Source: Sutcliffiella horikoshii
Lineage (GTDB): Bacteria; Bacillota; Bacilli; Bacillales; Bacillaceae_I
Length of the DNA: 64,000 nucleotides
Assembly (NCBI RefSeq): GCF_002157855.1
Contig: NZ_CP020880.1
Coordinates: 2,294,001 to 2,358,000, forward strand
Direction of reading: 5' to 3'
The number at the start of each line of letters is the position of its first letter. Positions within the stretch are counted from its first letter, which is position 1. Positions 50,473-59,728 of this stretch are shown here, piece after piece. A program made the position numbers and the translations under genes. The notes below the pieces were generated by a model. That model ran no database searches. It saw nothing but the letters and a program-made list of their open reading frames with translations, and had not been told where the DNA came from.

Positions 50473-52254
50473 ATGTCAGGTAAACGTTTGTGGCTGATGT
50501 CGGTTGCTTTAGTATTGATATGTGCATGTACACTGTTTCCAGGTTCCTACTCTGCTGCAAGTCAGTTTATTAACGGTTCATACGGTGGCAAACCTTATAA
50601 GCTGTATGTTCCAAATGGGTACAGTTCCAACAAGAGCTACCCTTTATATGTCATGCTTCATGGGTGCACACAGGATGCCAGTCAGTTTGCCACTGGAACG
50701 AAGATGAATGCGCTGGCAGATGAGAAAAATTTCTTAGTTCTGTATCCGGAACAAACAAGCAGCGGAAACTCAAATAAGTGCTGGAACTGGTTTGAAACAG
50801 CACATCAGTCACGGGGAAGCGGGGAGCCTGCGATCATTGCCGGCATGGTAAATACGATAAAGAATAACTATTCAATTCAGGATAATCAAGTGTATGCAGC
50901 TGGACTTTCAGCTGGAGCTGCCATGAGTGTCATCATGGGGGCCACTTATCCTGATCTCTTTTCAGGTATTGGTGTCGGAGCAGGTCTCGAATATAAAGCA
51001 GCAACAAGTATGACCGGTGCCTTTACAGCGATGTCAAGCGGCGGTCCAAATCCAAGTCAGCAGGGAAATGCTGCCTATCAGGCAATGGGAAGTCGTGCAA
51101 AAGTAATGCCCGTCATAGTCTTTCATGGAACCTCGGACTATACGGTCTATCCTGTTAATGGTGATCAGGTCATATCACAATGGTCTATCACAAATGATTT
51201 AGCTCAGAACGGAACGAATGATGGCTGGATCAATGACCAGCCTGAGCGAACGGAGAACTTCACGGAGTCAGGAGGCAGAAGTTATAGTGTCAGTGATTAC
51301 GAAGGCGGAGACGGAAATGTCTGGATGAAAAAGGTTACGGTCCAAAGCATGGGGCATGCCTGGTCCGGCGGTAGCTCACAAGGAAGCTATACCGACCCTC
51401 AAGGTCCTGATGCAAGTCGGATGATGTGGGAGTTCTTTGACTCTTTTACTAGTGACGGTGGTGGCGAAAGCGACACAACTGCACCGATTACTGCAGCAAA
51501 TCCAAAGGGAGGGACGTATAACCAACCGGTACAGGTAACGCTACAAGTAAATGAAGAAGCTTCTACTCATTACACAACAGATGGCTCAGATCCGACCATT
51601 CAATCCGCATTGTACACAGAACCGATTCTAATCACAGAGAATACCACTCTTAGATTTTTTAGCCGTGACTCATCGAAGAACTCAGAGTCCATTAAGCAGG
51701 AAATCTATGTCATCGATGAATCCGCTCCTCCAAGTGAAGGCATATCAATCCCTTCACTTTCGTTGGAAGATGGATTTGCTGGCCAACTCACAGCTGATGG
51801 AAAAGGAATTGGCGACATCAAGGTAGGAGATAAAGGAATGTACAACACAGACACATATAGAGGCATTATTTCATTCGATACGAGCACTCTGGGGCAAACA
51901 ACAATTGATTCTGCAGTCATCCGCCTATATACCAAGACCCTCACAGGAACGGTTTCATCGATTCAAGCTGATATCAAAAATGGAACCTTTGGTACCGCGG
52001 CGATTGAACAAAGCGATTATTCCGCAATTGCCAGCCTGAATAACATCGCAAGCATCCCATCACCTGCTGCCTCCGGGTACATCGATTTGGTCCTGCCGGC
52101 CAGCGCATTGTCGCATATCAATAAAAGTGGGAAAACTCAATTCAGACTGAAAGCCACAACCACTCCAGGCTTTAATAAAAACCAAATAGAGTTTTATGGA
52201 GGAGGAAATGACGCACTGTCCCCTGTTCTTATCATTAATGGGGCAAACGAATGA
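50473..52254 (+). CDS. Secreted PHA depolymerase-type esterase with accessory domains
   Basis: A 593-residue exported protein. A signal peptide (about residues 1-29) leads to an esterase/PHB depolymerase catalytic domain (about 32-325): oxyanion segment YVMLHGCTQDASQF, nucleophile Ser146 in YAAGLSAGAAMS, Asp in FHGTSDYTVYPV and His in SMGHAWSGG. A chitobiase-type beta domain follows (about 340-415, THYTTDGSDPTIQSALY) and a C-terminal DNRLRE/CBM-like beta domain (about 425-593). It should hydrolyse extracellular polyester or ester-linked polysaccharide. The possible lipobox is weak. The ribosome site is far (14 bases). Codon use looks more GC-rich than its neighbours. Confidence 0.85.
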   Translation: MSGKRLWLMSVALVLICACTLFPGSYSAASQFINGSYGGKPYKLYVPNGYSSNKSYPLYVMLHGCTQDASQFATGTKMNALADEKNFLVLYPEQTSSGNSNKCWNWFETAHQSRGSGEPAIIAGMVNTIKNNYSIQDNQVYAAGLSAGAAMSVIMGATYPDLFSGIGVGAGLEYKAATSMTGAFTAMSSGGPNPSQQGNAAYQAMGSRAKVMPVIVFHGTSDYTVYPVNGDQVISQWSITNDLAQNGTNDGWINDQPERTENFTESGGRSYSVSDYEGGDGNVWMKKVTVQSMGHAWSGGSSQGSYTDPQGPDASRMMWEFFDSFTSDGGGESDTTAPITAANPKGGTYNQPVQVTLQVNEEASTHYTTDGSDPTIQSALYTEPILITENTTLRFFSRDSSKNSESIKQEIYVIDESAPPSEGISIPSLSLEDGFAGQLTADGKGIGDIKVGDKGMYNTDTYRGIISFDTSTLGQTTIDSAVIRLYTKTLTGTVSSIQADIKNGTFGTAAIEQSDYSAIASLNNIASIPSPAASGYIDLVLPASALSHINKSGKTQFRLKATTTPGFNKNQIEFYGGGNDALSPVLIINGANE

Positions 52255-52315
52255 TGTAAAGGGATAAAAACCTTAAATATTCTTCTAACCAGTCTTCTAT
52301 ATAATGACCGAATCA

Positions 52316-52350
52316 GAAAACGATTAGTGGGGCAACAACTAATCGTTTTC
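52316..52350 (+). terminator. Rho-independent terminator of the depolymerase gene
   Basis: GAAAACGATTAGT pairs perfectly over 13 bp with its complement; TTG-rich sequence follows. Confidence 0.75.
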
Positions 52351-52496
52351 TTGATTTGCAGCCATTAGCACTATGCACCTATTTTACAGTTTGCCCTTGC
52401 CACGTTATGTTAAGTACATTTCCTCACAATCTCTTCCTAATTTTAGCATACTTCGTCCACTACGTTATTTAACAATCTTGCCCTAAAAAGTAAAGT

Positions 52497-52527
52497 GAGC
52501 GCCAATTCTTGTTCCAGAATGGCGCCC
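52497..52527. repeat. GCGCC hairpin repeat (copy 3)
   Basis: GAGCGCCAATTCTTGTTCC then AGAATGGCGCCC, the most symmetrical copy (GGCGCCATTCT pairs with AGCGCCAATTCT-type arm). The 424-bp gap 52255-52678 holds this and the preceding terminator; nothing else was recognised. Confidence 0.65.
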
Positions 52528-52678
52528 GTTTGTTTAACAAGAATTGAGGCCACAATTGGTGACTTTAATATAGGTTGATACCCACTAGATTAATTATAGA
52601 TTGGCCGGTTAATTCTAGCGTATTGTTTTTATTGTTATCTTGCAATATATTCCAAAAAAAGAACATATAAATCCAATG

Positions 52679-53725
52679 TTACTCCATACTGGTGTGGACT
52701 TGAAAATCCACTTTTAAATCAGGATAATACCCTTCTCTCCATTTTTTTAAATCATCATATGGAATTTGATTTCGAAAATATTGACCAAATCCAAAAATAT
52801 CAGTTTTGTTTTCTTGAGCTTTTTCAAACATCTTATTAAACCGTTCTTCAATAAGCTTTTCTAGGTCCTTTTTGATCCGTTCATTCGAGATTCCTGCTTC
52901 TCGTTCCAAAACGTGTATTTTTAACTTTACGTTAATAGACACTACGGGTTTATTACTTTCTATTAACGTTTTATTTTCGATGGCGCTACTTGTAACCATA
53001 ACACTTGCAAAACCAACATTCTCTATTTTTCCTTTTGCATTTTTGTTTTGGAACAATTTAATTAATTGGGTTTCATTAGGGTCGATTCTTTGAGTAAGTT
53101 CACCCAATTTTAAGGCAACAGCGCCCTTATAATTTATTACCGTATCCTTTCCAGGATCAACAATAGGAATGGTTATATCTTCAGTGTATGAAAACATACT
53201 ACGATACACTTCCCAAATACGAGTACTTAAAATCTCGGGTGCCCAGCCAGCCCCTTTGTTAAAAAAATCATATAAAGAAGTGGAATCAACACCTAGTTTG
53301 TCGTTAATATTTGACAACAGTTCCTCAATAGGAACATCTGTAAAAGCCAATTGTGCGTTTGTAGGAAATTCCCTTGAGGTCATCAAAAACGTCACAAGTT
53401 GCTTTAATTCTTCTTTGTTATCTGATAAATCCGATTGTATTATAACCAATCGCACATGTGAATAATCCACCGCATTTTCAGAGTTTGTTTTTATTTGTCC
53501 AAGGGCACTAGAAACATTTTCATCTATACTTGTTACTATTCTCGAAATTTCGCCGTCTTTTTTTGTTATGGGGATTTGCACCGTTACCTTATAGTCCTCA
53601 TTGTTAACTTTGGAAATACCAATTACCAACGGGAGAACTCTTTTATCTATATCCTTAATATCCCAACATCCGCTGAGAAAGGTAACTAGAAACATTAACA
53701 TCATCAAAGCTTTAACCCTCTTCAT
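52679..53725 (-). CDS. Germinant receptor C subunit (GerC), second operon
   Basis: A 348-residue lipoprotein (signal MKRVKALMMLMFLVTFLSGC) of the GerC family, intact. The family segments are present: IDKRVLPLVIGISKV, YSHVRLVIIQ and the C-terminal KTDIFGFGQYFRNQIPYDD. It is exported and anchored to the outer face of the spore inner membrane, and completes the receptor with the two genes upstream. It overlaps the B gene by 14 bp. Confidence 0.9.
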   Translation of the reverse strand: MKRVKALMMLMFLVTFLSGCWDIKDIDKRVLPLVIGISKVNNEDYKVTVQIPITKKDGEISRIVTSIDENVSSALGQIKTNSENAVDYSHVRLVIIQSDLSDNKEELKQLVTFLMTSREFPTNAQLAFTDVPIEELLSNINDKLGVDSTSLYDFFNKGAGWAPEILSTRIWEVYRSMFSYTEDITIPIVDPGKDTVINYKGAVALKLGELTQRIDPNETQLIKLFQNKNAKGKIENVGFASVMVTSSAIENKTLIESNKPVVSINVKLKIHVLEREAGISNERIKKDLEKLIEERFNKMFEKAQENKTDIFGFGQYFRNQIPYDDLKKWREGYYPDLKVDFQVHTSME

Positions 53726-54794
53726 AAAACGCTGTTCTCCTTTTTATAATAAATCCATAGATATAAATCGTTAATGGAATTATTATCATAAAAAAGACCT
53801 GGGCCCCTACACTCCAAAAAAAGATTCTTTCTGTCCAAGCAAGACTTGGGACCATTAATGCACCTAAAAAAGCGACCACAGAAAAAGCAATAATCCAGTA
53901 GGAAATTTCAACCTTTATCCATCTTAATAATTTTTGCATAATTCTTCCAATAACCCAGAGTAAAACGGCATTCAGTATGACAGTGAAACCAATCAGCGAT
54001 AAACCCAAGAACATTGATTGCTTATTTAAAAAGAACCAATCGACATCCACAGTATAAATTGCACGAACCATAGAAAAGGTCAATGAAATGGCTGATTCTT
54101 GACCAAATATCAATAGTGGGATATACACCGAAGAAAGAGAGAAGAACATTACACACATCCATGCTAGAAAAATGGAACGAAAAGTTAATGCAGTTTTGTA
54201 TACCATGAATCCTAGGGGTAAGAAAGCCGAATATCCCATAAGATAGAAGAAATTTTTTTCTATTAAAAAATTAATAGAAGGTGGCCGTATCGGAGCTGCG
54301 TTGTACCAATCAATATTTATAAAGGAGGTGAAAGTTATCATTAATAACAAAGGAATAACCATAAAGAATATGAAAAAGGATGCACGAAGAATAGTCCCTA
54401 AACCTGTTAAGGCGATATATGTTGTGATGAAAAAGAGAAGTACCAATACTGGCCAGGAGGGGGTGCGCGGTAAAAATATCGAAATTATAACATCAGTATG
54501 TAAACGATTATTAATGGTAACCAAAACTGTTAAAGAAATTACAAATGGAATAAGAAGAATGAATGCAATTGGTTTGCCGATTTTCAAACAAATATCAATT
54601 ACATCCTGTTGAGGAAAATAACTCAATCCTTTTATATAAATCCAAATTAAAAATAATTGAAGCAAACCTTGACAAAAAACCACTCCCCAATGTCCATAAT
54701 TCGTTAGTTGCAAAATGAGATCCGGATAAAACAAATGGTTTAAACTTACATACATAATAATAAAGATAAATCCAATCTGTAATTTTTGAATCAT
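53712..54794 (-). CDS. Germinant receptor B subunit (GerB), second operon
   Basis: A 360-residue, ten-helix protein of the GerB family. The first helices read KLQIGFIFIIMYVSLNHLFY and WGVVFCQGLLQLFLIWIYI; a large hydrophobic core follows. It is more divergent than the B subunit at 33.4 kb. The start overlaps the A-subunit stop as ATGA. Confidence 0.87.
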   Translation of the reverse strand: MIQKLQIGFIFIIMYVSLNHLFYPDLILQLTNYGHWGVVFCQGLLQLFLIWIYIKGLSYFPQQDVIDICLKIGKPIAFILLIPFVISLTVLVTINNRLHTDVIISIFLPRTPSWPVLVLLFFITTYIALTGLGTILRASFFIFFMVIPLLLMITFTSFINIDWYNAAPIRPPSINFLIEKNFFYLMGYSAFLPLGFMVYKTALTFRSIFLAWMCVMFFSLSSVYIPLLIFGQESAISLTFSMVRAIYTVDVDWFFLNKQSMFLGLSLIGFTVILNAVLLWVIGRIMQKLLRWIKVEISYWIIAFSVVAFLGALMVPSLAWTERIFFWSVGAQVFFMIIIPLTIYIYGFIIKRRTAFYEEG

Positions 54795-56107
54795 TTAGCG
54801 TCACCTTTTCTATTAATATGAAACGTTGTGTAAGGGATACCGTTCGATTTTAAACTCGCCAGATATACAAGGATAAAAAGAAAACCAATAAACATACCTA
54901 GCAGCCCAAAAATAGAGGCCAAAATTAATATAGGGTATCTTAACAGACGGATGTACAAGGAATTTTGTATACCCGAAACCACTGAACCCGAAATGACAAT
55001 TGCAGTAATTACAATTACTAATAATGGGCTCACTAATTTTGCCTCCACCATCGCCTGGCCAAGGATGATTCCTCCAACCATTGTGATGGTTGGACCTACA
55101 CTTTTTGGAAGCCTCACAATCGCTTCAAGTGTTAAGTCTACTAAAACTACCATTGTAATAGTTTCAACTAATGCCGGAAATGGTATGCCTTGCCTACTTT
55201 CCGAGACAAATAAAGCCAGGTCTATTTTCAATGCCTCAGGATTGACAGATACGACAGAAACATATAATGCGGGAAGCAGGACATTTACAATTGCCCCGAT
55301 GGCCCTTAGTGTTCGAATAACATACGCAATTACTGTTGGGTAATTTCGATCACTAGAAACATTAAACATATCCATTAAGGTTTGAGGAAATACAAGCGCA
55401 AAAGGATAATTATCTAAAAAGAGCACAACTCTGTTCTTTTTCAAGAAGTGAGTTGCCTCATTCGGTAATTCTGTCTGAAAAACATGACTTACGATACTGA
55501 ACCTGCGCTCACCAAAATATTTATTGAGATCTTCTACCGTATCAATATCTGTGTCAATTTGGTTTATCTGCCTCTTAATTTCCCCAATTAGAGCATCCGG
55601 AGCTTTTCCCTTGATATAAAGCATTGATAGTTTTCTACTCTCAAATTCTCCAATTTCAAAGGAACCATGATACAGACGTTCAGTGTTCAACCGTTTTCTA
55701 ATCAGCCCGATGTTAGTATCAATATCCTCGCCAAAGGCATCCACAGACGATAGAAGAGGACTTTCACTTAGAGGTTCAGCAATGCTTCTTGTTAGATTTC
55801 GGGAGATTGGATCGACTATGGCATTCCGTTCATCTTTCTCTGATACAATCACTAATTTCCCTTTTAATAACGCATGTATAATTTGCTCGGAATCAATTTC
55901 AAGCTGATCACTGAGGTTTATAAAAAGCTCTTGTACCGAAGCTGAAGTTCCTGCAATTTGGCGAACATACAATTTTGATTTGGTTAAATCAATTAGGGTG
56001 TTAAATCCCATAAGATAAATAGGTGTGCTATCTTTTATTTCCTTCTCCATGAAAAAATCAGCATGGTCAGAAAACATATTTTGTATTTCTTTAACCAAAT
56101 TCTCCAT
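54791..56107 (-). CDS. Germinant receptor A subunit (GerA), second operon
   Basis: A 438-residue GerA protein, about 90 residues shorter than the one at 31.8 kb, mainly because the N-terminal extension and hydrophilic C-tail are short. Conserved segments are GEDIDTNIGLIRKRLNTERL, VVLFLDNYPFALVFPQ and SRQGIPFPALVETITMVVL. ATG 56107 with AAGGAG seven bases upstream is preferred to a start at 56149. It is the first gene of A-B-C; the right 155-bp repeat lies 125 bp upstream. Confidence 0.9.
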   Translation of the reverse strand: MENLVKEIQNMFSDHADFFMEKEIKDSTPIYLMGFNTLIDLTKSKLYVRQIAGTSASVQELFINLSDQLEIDSEQIIHALLKGKLVIVSEKDERNAIVDPISRNLTRSIAEPLSESPLLSSVDAFGEDIDTNIGLIRKRLNTERLYHGSFEIGEFESRKLSMLYIKGKAPDALIGEIKRQINQIDTDIDTVEDLNKYFGERRFSIVSHVFQTELPNEATHFLKKNRVVLFLDNYPFALVFPQTLMDMFNVSSDRNYPTVIAYVIRTLRAIGAIVNVLLPALYVSVVSVNPEALKIDLALFVSESRQGIPFPALVETITMVVLVDLTLEAIVRLPKSVGPTITMVGGIILGQAMVEAKLVSPLLVIVITAIVISGSVVSGIQNSLYIRLLRYPILILASIFGLLGMFIGFLFILVYLASLKSNGIPYTTFHINRKGDAK

Positions 56108-56231
56108 TAGAATGCTCCTTAGATTTTGTGTCCAAGTTAATTTTGCCAATAAACGAAATTTTTATGTATGCTGTAACACTATATTCTCGGGCAATCCTTA
56201 CTCTTATAATCTTGTAGAAACAAGTTAAACT

Positions 56232-56386
56232 TAATACCGTAATTTTGGAAAAGTTGTTCAACTAAACTGCTCTGTTCCGGAATAATTTAAAAATTCAAGA
56301 GGAACTATCTAATTTCCTTTTTCATTACAAAATATGTCCCTAAAATATAGAAAATGAGCGCTTATCCTTGTTCTAGGACCGCGCCC
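56232..56386. repeat. 155-bp direct repeat, right copy
   Basis: Differs from 48258-48412 at two positions (C/A after CCGGAAT and C/T in TTGTTC). It starts just upstream of the second ger operon. The 364-bp gap 56108-56471 contains little else. Confidence 0.9.
56356..56386. repeat. GCGCC hairpin repeat (copy 4)
   Basis: GAGCGCTTATCCTTGTTCT then AGGACCGCGCCC, inside the right 155-bp repeat and about 85 bp beyond the 3' end of the GNAT gene. Confidence 0.6.
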
Positions 56387-56471
56387 TTTTCTTGAATAAT
56401 AAAGAAATATGATCGGTATTAACTAAAAATAATTTTCAATTAAAACTACCGAGAGTTGAAGAGGACCTCAG

Positions 56472-56903
56472 TTACTTTTTGTTCTTCCTAATTACTTTAA
56501 ACATTCCTGTCATATTAGGAGAGTAGTCATTAAAATTATATTTTTCATAAAATTGAGTTTTTCCTTCTGATGCAAATAACCCTACAAATGCCTTAGCCGG
56601 TGCATTTTCTTCCAGATAACTTACTAACGCATCCATAATTTCGTTACCAATTCCTTTTCCCTGATGTTCAGGATGTACCACTACATCTTGGATATAAAAA
56701 TAAATCACACCATCCCCAACAATTCTTCCCATTCCGATAATTTCATTACACTCTCTAACGGTAACTGAAAAAATTGAATTTTGGATTGATGTTTCAGCAA
56801 CATCAAAATTCATATAATCTTCCCATCCCACACTCGAACATAAATAGATATATTCATCCAATGTTGGTTTTGTATTATTTAAAACTTCATATTTTCCTGC
56901 CAT
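56472..56903 (-). CDS. GNAT family N-acetyltransferase
   Basis: A 143-residue single-domain acetyltransferase. The acetyl-CoA loop is VVHPEHQGKGIGNEIMDAL, preceded by RIVGDGVIYFYIQDV. TRFYEKYNF-type ending is present as TQFYEKYNFNDY. Substrate unknown. GGAGG precedes the ATG. Confidence 0.88.
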   Translation of the reverse strand: MAGKYEVLNNTKPTLDEYIYLCSSVGWEDYMNFDVAETSIQNSIFSVTVRECNEIIGMGRIVGDGVIYFYIQDVVVHPEHQGKGIGNEIMDALVSYLEENAPAKAFVGLFASEGKTQFYEKYNFNDYSPNMTGMFKVIRKNKK

Positions 56904-57070
56904 AAACTGTCCTCCAAAAAATCCAACGTTATTTACTCTTATTTACTCATTAAATATAGAATTTAAATACTAGAAATAAAGTAAAATTTACATTACCTTC
57001 TACATTTCTATCCGTTAATTCCGTCTTATTCAAGAATGGCGCCCTGATAATTGAATAACCAGAAAAATGA

Positions 57071-57166
57071 TTATAATAATTCTTTAAGTTTTCTACAAAC
57101 CTCGTTAATTACAATAGTTGTAGTATCAATATTAAAATCAGACCTTACTTCGAATAAGAAAAACAT
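57071..57166 (-). pseudogene. Possible gene remnant, 31 codons
   Basis: The minus strand reads MFFLFEVRSDFNIDTTTIVI then NEVCRKLKELL and stop, like the C-terminal end of a coding region, but its ATG lies inside the hairpin of the next gene's terminator and no ribosome site is seen. Confidence 0.25.
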
Positions 57167-57194
57167 AGGGAGATTTAGTCTTCCTATGTTTCCA
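57157..57194 (-). terminator. Rho-independent terminator of the 49-aa gene
   Basis: On the minus strand AAACATAGG pairs with CCTATGTTT, followed by TTCTTATTC. Confidence 0.75.
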
Positions 57195-57200
57195 TTCATA

Positions 57201-57350
57201 TTATTTATCTGTTAGTTTTTGCTTCTTTTTCAAATACTCCGCACGTATTTTTTCAAGTTGCTGCTTTTTATCAAATTTAGCAGGTGTCTGTTTTTCATGA
57301 AACTTTGCCACAGCTACTTTACCTTTGTTATCCAATTGATACTTCCCCAC
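57201..57350 (-). CDS. Small basic protein, 49 aa, unknown
   Basis: GTG 57350 with AGGTG six bases upstream (GTG 57359 is an alternative). The peptide GKYQLDNKGKVAVAKFHEKQ continues with KFDKKQQLEKIRAEYLKKKQ, strongly charged and helical. A terminator follows directly, supporting a real gene. No family recognised. Confidence 0.6.
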   Translation of the reverse strand: MGKYQLDNKGKVAVAKFHEKQTPAKFDKKQQLEKIRAEYLKKKQKLTDK

Positions 57351-57459
57351 TTTGTTCACCTACTTCTATTGTTCTAAAAAAATCTATTCAACAAATATAA
57401 TACCTTATTTTAATGAAGTAAACCGCCTTTTTTATCAACTGGAGAATGATATACCCTTG

Positions 57460-57523
57460 TTGATTGGAGTGGAAGGCGCGAAGACGCCCGCAGGCAAGCG
57501 AAGCGCCTGGAACGGAAATCAAC
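57460..57523 (-). repeat. Dispersed repeat, half 2 (deleted solo copy)
   Basis: 64 bp from TTGATTGGAGTGGAAGGCGC to CGGAAATCAAC, nearly identical to 21318-21381. It lies 16 bp beyond the msrAB terminator; no half 1 is present. Confidence 0.8.
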
Positions 57524-57538
57524 ATGTTTTCTAATTCA

Positions 57539-57566
57539 TAAAAAAAGGAGTGTGATGTACACTCCG
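57539..57566 (-). terminator. Rho-independent terminator of msrAB
   Basis: On the minus strand GGAGTGT pairs with ACACTCC and is followed by TTTTTTT. Confidence 0.85.
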
Positions 57567-57578
57567 TTCTATGAATCA

Positions 57579-58535
57579 TTATGAAAATAACTTTTTGTAT
57601 TCTCCATAACCCTCTTGTTCAATTTGGCTCACAGGGATGAATCTTAGGGCAGCAGAGTTAATGCAATACCTTAAACCGCCTTTGTCTACAGGACCGTCCT
57701 CAAACACATGACCAAGATGCGAATCTCCCTCTTTGCTTCTAACTTCCGTCCGTACCATTCTGTGACTTACATCCATCTCTTCTTTTACTTGTTCTTTGTT
57801 TATCGGCTTGGTAAAGCTTGGCCAACCGCAACCCGCATCATATTTATCAAGAGAAGAGAATAATGGCTCCCCTGAAACTATGTCAACGTAGATTCCTTCT
57901 TCTGTATGATTCCAGAACTCATTTTTAAAAGGTGGTTCCGTGCCGTTATTCTGTGTAACCTCATACTGCATAGGGGTTAGCTTCTTTTTCAAGTCTTCAC
58001 TTTTATCTTTTTTCCAATGGTCTTTAATAAATGCCGCCCTCCCAGATCCTGCTTGATACATCTTGTAGCGGAAAGGATTTTTCTTGTAATAATCTTGGTG
58101 ATACTCTTCCGCTGCATAGAATGGTTTGGCAGGAAGTATTTCTGTTACGATTGGATCTTTAAATCTCTCACTTTGGTTTAAGTCTTGCTTGGATTTTTCT
58201 GCGATTTCTTTTTGTTCATTGGAATGATAGAAAATGGCGGTACGATACGAATCTCCACGGTCGTGGAATTGGCCACCTGCATCTGTGGGATCAATTTGGC
58301 TCCAGAAAACGTCTAGTAATTTTTCATACGGGAATATTTCAGGATTGAACGTAATTTGTACCGCTTCATAATGGCCTGTCGTCTCCGAACAAACCTCTTT
58401 ATAAGTAGGATTTTCTTTATGTCCACCTGTGTAGCCCGAGACTACTTCTTCTATTCCATCCTGTTCGTCAAAAGGTTTAACCATACACCAAAAGCAACCT
58501 CCGGCAAACGTTGCTTTCTCTAATTTATTCATCAT
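57579..58535 (-). CDS. msrAB: Bifunctional methionine sulfoxide reductase A/B
   Basis: A 318-residue fusion. The MsrA domain (about residues 1-160) has its nucleophile in [14 protein letters not shown] and the [11 protein letters not shown] segment. The MsrB domain (about 172-315) has [22 protein letters not shown] and the catalytic Cys in [11 protein letters not shown]. It repairs both stereoisomers of oxidised methionine. Zinc-binding CxxC pairs of MsrB are not seen, a known variant. Confidence 0.93.
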   Translation of the reverse strand: MMNKLEKATFAGGCFWCMVKPFDEQDGIEEVVSGYTGGHKENPTYKEVCSETTGHYEAVQITFNPEIFPYEKLLDVFWSQIDPTDAGGQFHDRGDSYRTAIFYHSNEQKEIAEKSKQDLNQSERFKDPIVTEILPAKPFYAAEEYHQDYYKKNPFRYKMYQAGSGRAAFIKDHWKKDKSEDLKKKLTPMQYEVTQNNGTEPPFKNEFWNHTEEGIYVDIVSGEPLFSSLDKYDAGCGWPSFTKPINKEQVKEEMDVSHRMVRTEVRSKEGDSHLGHVFEDGPVDKGGLRYCINSAALRFIPVSQIEQEGYGEYKKLFS

Positions 58536-58614
58536 GTAGTACCCACCTTTTTATAAAATATATTTACGTGAATTATAGCAATATCAGTGAGGATTTCCTA
58601 ATGGAATGCTCGGA

Positions 58615-58643
58615 TTACAGAAAGATAATAGGTATGGTAAAAT
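58615..58643 (+). promoter_or_regulatory. Predicted sigma-A promoter of the CobW-type gene
   Basis: TTACAG (58615-58620), 17 bp, TAAAAT (58638-58643), 30 bp before the start codon. No Zur-type inverted repeat was obvious nearby. Confidence 0.5.
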
Positions 58644-58672
58644 GAGGTTACATAATTCAGGAGGTACCGTTT

Positions 58673-59599
58673 ATGAGCAAAAAAGTTGAAGTTTATATAT
58701 TAGCAGGGTTTCTTGGGAGTGGGAAGACTACCCTTTTGACTCAAATGCTGCAACAGGAACAAGCGGAAAATAGAAAAGTGGCGGTGGTAATGAACGAGCT
58801 TGGCAAAGTCTCCATCGATTCCGATTCCATACCGGACGAAACCCCACTGTCTGAATTATTTGACGGCTGTATATGTTGTACGATTCAGGAAAAATTGGAA
58901 TCCACTATGCAGGGGCTTTTACTAGATAAAGATTTGGATGCCATTTACATAGAGACGACAGGTGCGGCACACCCAATAGAAGTGCTGGACACAGTTCTTT
59001 CCCCTATTTTCGCTAACAAATTTTCTGAAGCTCGTATAATCACCCTTTTAGATGTCTTGCGATGGAAAGATCGTGACAACCTTTCTATTCAAGTAAAACA
59101 GTTGATAAGAGAACAAGTGAAACATGCAGATATGCTTATTTTAAATAAGACGGATTTAGTAAGTGAATCAGAAGTTTCGAACATTGTGTTTGAATTACAA
59201 TCCATCAATCCACATGCTTCCACACTGCTAACTACCTATGCTAAAATTCCGGAAAACAGCTGGAAGCGAACGAAACAGATAGAAAAAGGAAGTCATTCTA
59301 GTGCACATGTGAAGGATTCTCTTCATTTGAAAACATTCGTGTATCAATTTTCCAATAAAATAGACTTAGATGAGTTTGAAGACTGGCTTAGAAACCTACC
59401 TGACTCCGTTTACCGCATCAAAGGGTATCTTACTTTCGATCATTCAAACAGTATTTATTTGTTTCAATATTCTTATGGCACTCCACTGTATTTAAAAGAG
59501 TTGGTTAAAGTTCCATTGAATCTTGTCATTATTGGTGAAAACTTGGACGTAGAGTTATTAAAGGAACAATTACAGTCCTTAGATAAAAATAAGCAATAA
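58673..59599 (+). CDS. CobW/COG0523 family GTPase metallochaperone
   Basis: A 308-residue G3E GTPase. It has Walker A GFLGSGKTTLL, the metal-binding CxCC motif in DGCICCTIQEKL, ETTGAAHP and the guanine-specificity NKTD. The C-terminal CobW domain starts at about residue 220. Family members deliver zinc or other metals to client enzymes; the client is unknown here. AGGAGG precedes ATG 58673. Confidence 0.9.
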   Translation: MSKKVEVYILAGFLGSGKTTLLTQMLQQEQAENRKVAVVMNELGKVSIDSDSIPDETPLSELFDGCICCTIQEKLESTMQGLLLDKDLDAIYIETTGAAHPIEVLDTVLSPIFANKFSEARIITLLDVLRWKDRDNLSIQVKQLIREQVKHADMLILNKTDLVSESEVSNIVFELQSINPHASTLLTTYAKIPENSWKRTKQIEKGSHSSAHVKDSLHLKTFVYQFSNKIDLDEFEDWLRNLPDSVYRIKGYLTFDHSNSIYLFQYSYGTPLYLKELVKVPLNLVIIGENLDVELLKEQLQSLDKNKQ

Positions 59600-59602
59600 T
59601 CG

Positions 59603-59641
59603 AAAGTGCTGTGTAAATCGTGAAGGTTTGCACAGCACTTT
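59603..59641 (+). terminator. Rho-independent terminator of the CobW-type gene
   Basis: AAAGTGCTGTG pairs with CACAGCACTTT, followed by TGATGTTTATT. Confidence 0.7.
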
Positions 59642-59728
59642 TGATGTTTATTCAATCATGAATGCCATTAACTTGAATATGTTAATTAGTAATGAGGATT
59701 ATACTGTATTTGTGAAAAGAGGGATGAC

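Noticed and set aside
47020-57578. Prophage or IS element in the accessory stretch
   Set aside because: No integrase, transposase, phage structural gene or tRNA end was found, only small repeats, so mobility is suggested solely by the flanking 155-bp repeats.
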